The notes under the pieces were generated by a model. That model did no database searches and was not told the origin of the DNA. It was given only the letters and a program-made list of their open reading frames with translations. The position numbers were made by a program, and so were the translations under genes. Of a stretch of 64,000 bases of DNA, positions 58,021 to 64,000 are shown in pieces. Position 1 is the first letter of the stretch. Each line of letters begins with the position of its first letter. Origin of the DNA: Campylobacter rectus. GTDB lineage: Bacteria; Campylobacterota; Campylobacteria; Campylobacterales; Campylobacteraceae. Location: assembly GCF_004803795.1 (NCBI RefSeq), contig NZ_CP012543.1, forward strand, positions 248,001-312,000, given 5' to 3'.

Positions 58021-59049
58021 ATGCCGTTACCGTTAATACCTGTGCTTTTATGGGGCACTTCTCTAGCGACAGCTGTTTTTGGAGCCAAAAAAGGCTATGA
58101 CGCTTATAGCGACAAAAAAGATGCCGATAGATATAATAAAAGCGCGAGCGCAATATTTGAAGAGTCGCAAAAAGCGCTAGACGACCAAAGAAAGATAACC
58201 AATAATGATATAGTGAAATTTGGTGAATATAAAGTCGATATTTTTAACTCGTCGATGATTAAATTTATAGATATTTTTTCTAGGATCGTAAATTTCGAAT
58301 ACGAGCAAGATATGGGTTTGGATGGAGAATTTAACATAACCGAGAAAGAATTTGAGGCTTTGAAAGCCGAGATTTTAGATATAAAAACTATGCTCGGGGG
58401 CGGAGTAGTTAGTGTGGGCGCGGGCGCTGCGGCAGGATTTGGGGCATTTGGTTTGACAGGGGCTTTGGCGACAGCTAGCACGGGTACGGCTATCGGCTCG
58501 CTTAGCGGAGTAGCTGCCACAAATGCCACTTTAGCTTGGCTTGGGGGCGGATCGCTAGCTAGCGGAGGACTCGGTATGGCGGGAGGTATGGCGGTTTTAG
58601 GCGGCTTGGTGACAGGGCCTGCATTAGCGGTTGCGGGCTGGGTGCTATCTGCAAAAGCAGAAGCTGCCAAAAACGAAGCCTACTCTAATCTTCAAAAAGC
58701 AAGAGCTATAGAAGAGAGTAATAAAACCGTCGTACTGCAGCTGCAAAGTGTAAGCAATACCATAAAATCGGTTACGAATACGCTATCCAAACTTGCAGTA
58801 TTTTTCAACGATCCGTTACTAAAAAATCTTGAAAATTTAGTTAATGAAAACAACGATGCCGACCTTTACTCACAGGCGCAACAAGCCATTGTAGAAAATG
58901 CGCTTTATATGGCTCAAACTATAAAAAATCTCTTAAGCGTCGCTCTAATGGATGAAAACGGCGAGATAACCAAAGAAATAAGGGCAGCTAGGATGAAGGC
59001 CGATAGGGCACTAAAAAAGATGGCCGATATAGATGCTAAATATAAATAA
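58021..59049 (+). CDS. Glycine-rich membrane and coiled-coil protein of the island
   Basis: 342 residues. A hydrophobic N-terminal segment (5-25), a helical region to about 120, a long Gly/Ala-rich hydrophobic centre (about 125-215, for example GAGAAAGFGAFGLTGALA) that can span a membrane several times, and a C-terminal coiled coil. Such glycine-zipper centres occur in pore- or membrane-deforming proteins. No enzyme motif seen; family unknown to me. A hairpin follows. Confidence 0.65.
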   Translation: MPLPLIPVLLWGTSLATAVFGAKKGYDAYSDKKDADRYNKSASAIFEESQKALDDQRKITNNDIVKFGEYKVDIFNSSMIKFIDIFSRIVNFEYEQDMGLDGEFNITEKEFEALKAEILDIKTMLGGGVVSVGAGAAAGFGAFGLTGALATASTGTAIGSLSGVAATNATLAWLGGGSLASGGLGMAGGMAVLGGLVTGPALAVAGWVLSAKAEAAKNEAYSNLQKARAIEESNKTVVLQLQSVSNTIKSVTNTLSKLAVFFNDPLLKNLENLVNENNDADLYSQAQQAIVENALYMAQTIKNLLSVALMDENGEITKEIRAARMKADRALKKMADIDAKYK

Positions 59050-59074
59050 ATTTGTCTAAATTTGACGGTTTTTC

Positions 59075-59117
59075 TGAGCTTGGACGTGTTTAAATTTACA
59101 AATTTGTCCCAAGCTCA
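59075..59117 (+). terminator. Hairpin between island genes four and five
   Basis: TGAGCTTGG (59075-59083) pairs with CCAAGCTCA (59109-59117), followed by CTTATAAATTTTT. It probably ends the four-gene transcript, leaving the last gene with partial read-through or its own start. Confidence 0.6.
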
Positions 59118-59144
59118 CTTATAAATTTTTAGTAAGGATATGAG

Positions 59145-60965
59145 ATGTCAAAAGCTATTTATGAAGAGATAATAGATGAGATAGGAACGCAAACGCTGGC
59201 AAGATTTGGGCTAAATATTTTTAGTTTAAATACTTATGCAGGATATGGCGCTAGCGTGAAGATGACAAACGAAGCTACTTATGCTCACAATGCAAATAAA
59301 AACAAAATAAAGCCAACAAAAGATAATGCAGATAAGTATTCTAGTTATCGAGGCGATATGTTTGATGTTTTGCATTCTAACGCTTTGAATTTAAAGAATG
59401 CTTTGGATGATAGTTGCAAGAAATCATATAGCACCGATAGGCTTCATGAGATACGAGAAGCACAGATAATAAACAAGCAGATAGAAAATGGTGAAAAGCC
59501 AAAAGAATTGCCTAAATTTTATGATTTTATAATGGCTAATTACACAGATGAAGTAAAAAATATGAATTTTAACTCAAAAGAGTTGCAAAATTTAATGACC
59601 GTTGGCAACTATAAAAGTAAAAAACTTAAAAATCACGAATCTACCGACTCGGTAACTTTTGATAAAAACGGTAAGATAATTAAGAAAGAACAATTGAAGG
59701 TAACGAAAAACGCTGAATGCCAATTTCTGCAAACCCCAAATCATATAGATGCCATTAAAGAAAATGAAAAAAAGAATGCTTTTGCGGTTAATGAGGGCAA
59801 AAATGATATTTTGTATATAGAAAGCCAAGATGGCTCAAAAATTTACATAAAACATAAAGATGGAAGTGACATATATAAATACATAGAAAATAACGATAAT
59901 ATAACCGTGCCATACGATGATTACGTATTTTGCAAAGAAGAACTGGAAAAAGTAATAAATGATCCCAATAAACCGCAAGAAAAAAGGGAAATAGCCAGGC
60001 AAGCCCTAGAAAAGCTAAATAAAAATAACCTAATAAATCGTACGATGTTAGAAAATCCGCGAACTACGGCTACTATCACACAGTCTGCCGTAGCTGCTGG
60101 ACATATAGCGCAAGCTGGACTCTCTGACGCTACAGTTGTATGTTTATCCACTTTAGCAAATGGAGCGATATATGAGATAAAAGACGTTTTTAGCGGCAGT
60201 ACTCAAACTACTTTAATAGAACGAGTAGAAAGGCTAATCAAAAAATCATTGGAGCCTTTCATAGAAACTTTCAAAAGGGGTGCAGGTTTTGGAGCTGTTG
60301 ATATTTTGATAAAAAGCTTAACGCAAATTTTAACTCAAATAGGTAAAAGAATAGCTAAGCTATGGGATAGTATAAGAACTAGTGCAAAATCCATATACAA
60401 CGCCATTTGCGACTATATGAGTGGTAAAATCAAAACTTTTGGAGAGATGATAAACGTCGTCGTAAAGTCGCTCTTTTCGGCTGCTATGGTTTTTGGTGCC
60501 GCACTACTAGAAACCCAGCTAGACGCATATCTTGCGCCAATTTTAACACCTGCAGTATCTAGTATTATATCGCCTGCGATTACTATCGTGCTTTGTTCTA
60601 TCGCAGTCGTAATTGGGGCTAAATTTATAGATAAGGTGCTGGTTTGTTTCTTTGGCGTGTATGCGCAGCTGCAAAAATCAAGGCAAAAGGCTGCAGAGAT
60701 TTCTGCCTTAGTAGATGAGGTGTTACCAGTGCTAGTAAAAGACAATGACAAAATAGAAGAGCTTATAAAAACTAAATTTAAGCAAATGAGTGCAAAGCTG
60801 GAAAGTTCGTTTAATGTTTTGCAAGAGGCTTTCGGTAAAGACAATAGCGAGCTTTTGTTGCAAAGCCTGATGGCCATAAATGACGTATATGGCAAAAGGC
60901 TAAAATACACGGATAAAGACGAATTTTGGAATGCGGCGCTTGGCGGGGATGTTATCAAAATATAA
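59145..60965 (+). CDS. 606-residue island membrane protein, unknown
   Basis: The first 300 residues are hydrophilic, Lys/Asn/Asp-rich and AT-biased, with no motif I know. Hydrophobic segments lie near 318-345, 440-465 and 475-500; the C-terminal 100 residues are helical. RVERLIKKSLEPFIETFKRG near 365 looks amphipathic. ATG follows AGTAAGGATATGAG. Base use is unlike the flanking metabolic genes, pointing to transfer. It ends 62 bp before the duplicated gene tail. Confidence 0.65.
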   Translation: MSKAIYEEIIDEIGTQTLARFGLNIFSLNTYAGYGASVKMTNEATYAHNANKNKIKPTKDNADKYSSYRGDMFDVLHSNALNLKNALDDSCKKSYSTDRLHEIREAQIINKQIENGEKPKELPKFYDFIMANYTDEVKNMNFNSKELQNLMTVGNYKSKKLKNHESTDSVTFDKNGKIIKKEQLKVTKNAECQFLQTPNHIDAIKENEKKNAFAVNEGKNDILYIESQDGSKIYIKHKDGSDIYKYIENNDNITVPYDDYVFCKEELEKVINDPNKPQEKREIARQALEKLNKNNLINRTMLENPRTTATITQSAVAAGHIAQAGLSDATVVCLSTLANGAIYEIKDVFSGSTQTTLIERVERLIKKSLEPFIETFKRGAGFGAVDILIKSLTQILTQIGKRIAKLWDSIRTSAKSIYNAICDYMSGKIKTFGEMINVVVKSLFSAAMVFGAALLETQLDAYLAPILTPAVSSIISPAITIVLCSIAVVIGAKFIDKVLVCFFGVYAQLQKSRQKAAEISALVDEVLPVLVKDNDKIEELIKTKFKQMSAKLESSFNVLQEAFGKDNSELLLQSLMAINDVYGKRLKYTDKDEFWNAALGGDVIKI

Positions 60966-61080
60966 TTTCTATTTTTCGGCAATCCATATTGTCGTCTTCA
61001 CACTTTGGATTGCCTACTTTTACGTATTTTTTAGAGATAACGAATTTTCGGGCGATCCAGAGTAAAATTATTTACTTTGG
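60962..61080 (+). repeat. Right boundary: second NnrS-like gene tail plus terminator
   Basis: An open frame reads NFYFSAIHIVVFTLWIAYFY and then FFRDNEFSGDPE-stop (61061-61063), parallel to the end of the NnrS-like protein (FALWFIDFYKIF then the same RDNEFSGDPE). The first 20 codons are divergent and the last 11 nearly identical. The terminator is kept as CCAGAGTAAA/TTTACTTTGG with a G-T pair. No start codon: a displaced gene end. Confidence 0.75.
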
Positions 61081-61278
61081 CAATCAAAATCGATTTTGTT
61101 TTGATCGGTAATTTTTATCGCTAAATTTGGGATTAATTTAGTGAATGGCTTGGTAAAATTCGTATCTAAATTTTACCTACGTCTTTTTTCAAAGCCCTAC
61201 TAAGCACCATAAAAACGGCAACTCAAAAAAAGAGGATAAAAAATATCCGCTTTAAGCTTTCTTTGAAGATTAAGATTA

Positions 61279-61284
61279 TATAAT
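61279..61284 (+). promoter_or_regulatory. -10 box of the YceI-like gene
   Basis: TATAAT in GATTATATAATTCCC, 50 bp before the ATG. Confidence 0.55.
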
Positions 61285-61333
61285 TCCCGTCCTAACGATA
61301 GTAGTTATTAATCTTAAATATTGAGGAGAGTAA

Positions 61334-61879
61334 ATGAAAAAAATCATTTCAGGTGCGCTAGCCACGTCTTTGCTAGCTGCTTCGGCGTTCGCTTTTAGCG
61401 TGGACGGCGAGCCTAGCGTTAAATTCGTCGGCTACAAGCTAGCTAACAAAACAGCCTTGGAAGGTACGTTTAAAGACCTTGGCTTTAAAAGCGCAGAAAA
61501 CGCAAATTTTACGGATTTTCTAAAGAGTTTCGAGTTTAATATCGATCCTAAAAATATCAACACCAAGCTACCAGATCGCGATAAACGCATCGGTATCATT
61601 TTTGACGGCAACGTCATCGCCGCTAAAGTCGTATCTGCTAACGGCGATGAAAAAGCTGGCGAACTGGAAGTCGAAGTGGGAGTAAAAGGCAACTCGAAAA
61701 CCTACAAAACGCAGTATGCGGTGGAGGACGGTAAGCTAAAGGCTAAAATCGGCATTGATTTGCTGGCTGACTTAAAGCTGGACGAGACGTTTGCTAAATT
61801 TGCTGCCGCTTCTAAAGCGTTTCACGCCGGCAAAAGCTATCCGGACGTAGAAATTTCGCTCGAAGCGAAAGTAAAATAA
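61334..61879 (+). CDS. YceI-family periplasmic protein
   Basis: Signal peptide at 1-20 (LATSLLAASAFAF), then the YceI-type lipocalin-like barrel: VKFVGYKLANKTALEGTF near 29-46 and a VEVGVKGN strand near 115. YceI proteins bind isoprenoid-type lipids in the periplasm. Length 181 fits. AT-poor again, that is, back to the base use of the host chromosome. ATG after TTGAGGAGAG. Confidence 0.85.
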   Translation: MKKIISGALATSLLAASAFAFSVDGEPSVKFVGYKLANKTALEGTFKDLGFKSAENANFTDFLKSFEFNIDPKNINTKLPDRDKRIGIIFDGNVIAAKVVSANGDEKAGELEVEVGVKGNSKTYKTQYAVEDGKLKAKIGIDLLADLKLDETFAKFAAASKAFHAGKSYPDVEISLEAKVK

Positions 61880-62009
61880 CTCCGAAATTCGGTGCTAGCG
61901 CATAGCTTGCGCCGAATTTATCTACATTTATTCTTATTTTTTATTTAATACACCTAAAAATCGCCGACTTAAGATATAATGGGCCTAAAAATTTAATCCA
62001 AGGCAAAAT

Positions 62010-62480
62010 ATGACGACGAAAGAAAATAAAAAAGGGGTGGCGAGCGCGCTATTTTTGGCAGTTGCGCTGTTTGCGGCGGGGTGCGCGGGATATTTTTATT
62101 ACGGGCTAGGCGGGACGGGCGTTTTTACGATGACCGTTGCCGTGATCTGCGCCGTTTTTTGCGTGAAAAAGATATTTCAAGTTAGCTTTTTGAGCGTCGA
62201 TGACGACGGATTTTTAGTGCAAAAGGGCGGCAAGAACGCTAAATTTTACTTTAAAGATATCGAAGAAATCGGCGTTCGCACGATAGACGCCAAGCGTAAA
62301 ATCGACGTTTTAAACGTGAGATTTAAAAAGGGCAAACTAGACCGCGACGCCGCTGATGGCCTTATGCAGCCTATCGGCGACGACGATGCCGTGATATACG
62401 ACAAATACGAGCTCTCAAAGCACGAAGTTTTTAAAATTTTAAAGCAGAAATTTGAGGCAATTAACAATGGAAAAAAATGA
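62010..62480 (+). CDS. Small membrane protein with two spans, unknown
   Basis: 156 residues; two hydrophobic segments (about 11-30 and 34-52) are followed by a soluble domain starting VSFLSVDDDGFLVQKGG that could be a PH-like fold. Codon use is host-like, in contrast to the next gene. Its last 14 bases overlap the NTPase gene in another frame. Family unknown to me. Confidence 0.7.
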   Translation: MTTKENKKGVASALFLAVALFAAGCAGYFYYGLGGTGVFTMTVAVICAVFCVKKIFQVSFLSVDDDGFLVQKGGKNAKFYFKDIEEIGVRTIDAKRKIDVLNVRFKKGKLDRDAADGLMQPIGDDDAVIYDKYELSKHEVFKILKQKFEAINNGKK

Positions 62481-64000
62481 AATAGATAAAATAAAAGAAA
62501 AACTCATTCAGATTTTTAAAGACGAAAGTGCTGCTTGTACTACTATAAACGGTAAATGGGGTGTTGGGAAAACTTACTTTTGGCATAAATTTGTAGAAGA
62601 TAATTCAAAGAAATTAAATAAAAGTTTCGTATATATTTCTTTATTCGGTAAGGATAGTGTTAATCAGATAGTAAAGGAGATTATACTTCAAGCTTATAGG
62701 GCAAGTAAGGTTATATCTGAAGTTTCAGAGAAAGCTAAATATTTAAAATTTGATAAAATTTTAGATTCGGTTGTGCCTACGCTCGGCTCAGCAATTATCG
62801 GGTGCATATCGTTTTTTGAAAAGAAAGATTTCGAAAATATCGTAATTTGTTTTGATGATTTTGAAAGATTATCAAATAAATTAAGCATAAAAGATGTATT
62901 TGGATTAATATCGGAATTAAAAGAACAGAAAAACTGTCATATAGTTATGATTTTTAATGCTGAGGAATTAAAATTAGATGATATCAAAAGATATAAAGAT
63001 AAAATCGTAGATTATGAATTTAACTATAATCCTACCGCGGAAAATACCTATAAAATTATAGAAGACAAACTTAAGGTTTTTAAGGATTATCCACTCGAAT
63101 ATTTTAAAAAACACAATATAAACAATATTAGGATTATGAAACGAGTAGTAACTGCGCTTAATGATTTTGGCTTTTTAGAAAAAGATTTAAAGGATTTTAA
63201 ATATACTGAGCAAATTTTAGTAAAAGATATTATGGAAATAGCTACTATAAATGCTTTGAAATTAAATATGGATTTTAAGGAGCTTGATAAATATTCTTTT
63301 AAGTACTTTACTAATAATCTTAAAGATAACGAGAAAAATAAAGAGTTTGACGAGGTTATAGAATATGCTCAAAGAAATTACCTTGAGCCAAGTGACATAA
63401 GAGAGGAAATCATAAGCTATATAACAAAATCCATAACAGATGACGAAAAGATTAGAGATGTTGTTAATATTGTAAAATTTAAAGAAGACAAGCTTAAAGA
63501 ATTGGATGGATATATGCATAGATTGCAATACGACTTTGAATTGGATGATGGAGAATATTGCAATAAAATAAGAGATTTTCTTGCTGACAATATTGATATG
63601 GTGTATGTTTTAGGGGTGAGTAACTTTATTTTTTATATAGAGTTTATCAAAGAACGAAATCCGACACAAGCTGATGAATATCATAATTTTGCCATTAATA
63701 TATTGAAGGTCATATTGGAAAATAATAGTTACAATACCATTTTGCCGTATAATCCTGATATAGATAAAATTTTGGAATTTGACCCTATATTAATAGGGTA
63801 TGATGATAATTTGAGAGATATGTCTAATCAAGCAAAAGTTAGCTCAAAAGAAGGAATTCTAAATATTTTAAACAATAGAAACGAATATGAGTTGAAAATA
63901 CTTGAAAAGGTTGACGATAAAATATTAAAAGACTTTATCTTATCTGACCGTGAATTCTGCTTTAGTATTGTTAGTTTTTTAAAAAGCAGTCTTTCTAGAT
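62467..64000 (+). CDS. KAP-type P-loop NTPase, 3' end outside the window
   Basis: An uninterrupted frame of 511 codons from ATG 62467 to the window edge. Walker A GKWGVGKT is at residues 29-36 and Walker B NIVICFDDFERL near 124-135, both early and in the style of KAP NTPases, which often act in phage defence. A helical region with many charged residues follows; a weak hydrophobic stretch lies near 101-117. The gene is far richer in A and T than anything else here, so recent acquisition is likely. The start overlaps the previous gene. Its C-terminal domain, needed to name it, is not visible. Confidence 0.75.
   Translation, partial: MEKNEIDKIKEKLIQIFKDESAACTTINGKWGVGKTYFWHKFVEDNSKKLNKSFVYISLFGKDSVNQIVKEIILQAYRASKVISEVSEKAKYLKFDKILDSVVPTLGSAIIGCISFFEKKDFENIVICFDDFERLSNKLSIKDVFGLISELKEQKNCHIVMIFNAEELKLDDIKRYKDKIVDYEFNYNPTAENTYKIIEDKLKVFKDYPLEYFKKHNINNIRIMKRVVTALNDFGFLEKDLKDFKYTEQILVKDIMEIATINALKLNMDFKELDKYSFKYFTNNLKDNEKNKEFDEVIEYAQRNYLEPSDIREEIISYITKSITDDEKIRDVVNIVKFKEDKLKELDGYMHRLQYDFELDDGEYCNKIRDFLADNIDMVYVLGVSNFIFYIEFIKERNPTQADEYHNFAINILKVILENNSYNTILPYNPDIDKILEFDPILIGYDDNLRDMSNQAKVSSKEGILNILNNRNEYELKILEKVDDKILKDFILSDREFCFSIVSFLKSSLSR

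Noticed and set aside
60926-61111. 61-codon plus-strand frame across the right boundary
   Set aside because: It is in a different frame from the displaced NnrS-like tail, which is the meaningful reading there.
1-64000. CRISPR arrays, tRNA or rRNA genes, including selC
   Set aside because: No regularly spaced direct repeats and no tRNA T-loop-like GTTCGAATC context with matching acceptor arms were seen on either strand.

Overview
The window looks like the chromosome of a moderately GC-rich, oral-type Campylobacter (C. rectus / C. showae / C. curvus group). Several blocks follow gene orders I know from C. jejuni: sppA-aminofutalosine deaminase-aroQ-folK-flhF-flhG-fliA-fliM-fliY; SurA-like protein-gltX-malic enzyme-upp-mqnA; selA-selB-DsbC-like; and the FTR1-p19 iron-uptake operon. 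The futalosine menaquinone route, FlhF/FlhG polar flagellar control and a selenocysteine formate dehydrogenase all fit this genus. The word AAATTT is extremely frequent in and between genes. The species is an inference from content and style; no rRNA or other marker gene is present.

Layout. 1-2.8 kb: a frameshifted gene end, a ThiF-like adenylyltransferase and a long empty stretch. 2.85-12.7 kb: sppA and the aminofutalosine deaminase on the minus strand, then a long plus-strand operon from aroQ through pepQ-like, folK, flhF, flhG, a membrane protein, fliA, fliM and fliY, with most junctions overlapping. 13-27.9 kb: housekeeping genes (LOG protein, mnmA, SurA-like, gltX, maeB, upp, mqnA) mixed with decayed genes (NTF2-like, DUF3137, response regulator), two orphan small genes and a membrane-anchored barnase/barstar pair. 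28.2-29.5 kb: an ankyrin protein broken by a frameshift. 29.8-40.3 kb: the formate dehydrogenase district (TorD-like chaperone, multi-cluster ferredoxin, selA, selB, DsbC-like protein, Tat-target small subunit, fdhA read through an in-frame UGA, fdhB). 40.5-48.2 kb: the FTR1/P19/DUF2318/ABC/thioredoxin iron-uptake operon, then a TraT-like lipoprotein.

48.9-56.3 kb: a TonB-receptor-like barrel that appears to lack a plug, lying between two copies of a structured repeat with inverted ends, followed by a NitT/TauT-type ABC transporter and an NnrS-like membrane protein. 56.3-61.1 kb: an AT-richer island of five uncharacterised genes (TerB-like, TerB-like plus glycine-zipper membrane segment, YkgJ-type cysteine cluster, glycine-rich membrane/coiled-coil, 606-residue membrane protein). 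It is bracketed by a duplicate of the NnrS gene tail and its terminator, and its left edge carries a G9 tract that would switch a small ORF. This island is the best candidate here for an undescribed system. 61.3-64 kb: a YceI-like protein, a small membrane protein and the start of a very AT-rich KAP-type P-loop NTPase that runs off the window.

How the genes fit together: selA, selB and the UGA in fdhA make the formate dehydrogenase depend on selenocysteine, and the chaperone and ferredoxin next door probably mature it or take its electrons. The iron operon moves ferrous/ferric iron across the inner membrane with redox help from its DUF2318 and thioredoxin-like members. The flagellar block sets the number and position of polar flagella and makes sigma-28 and the switch complex.
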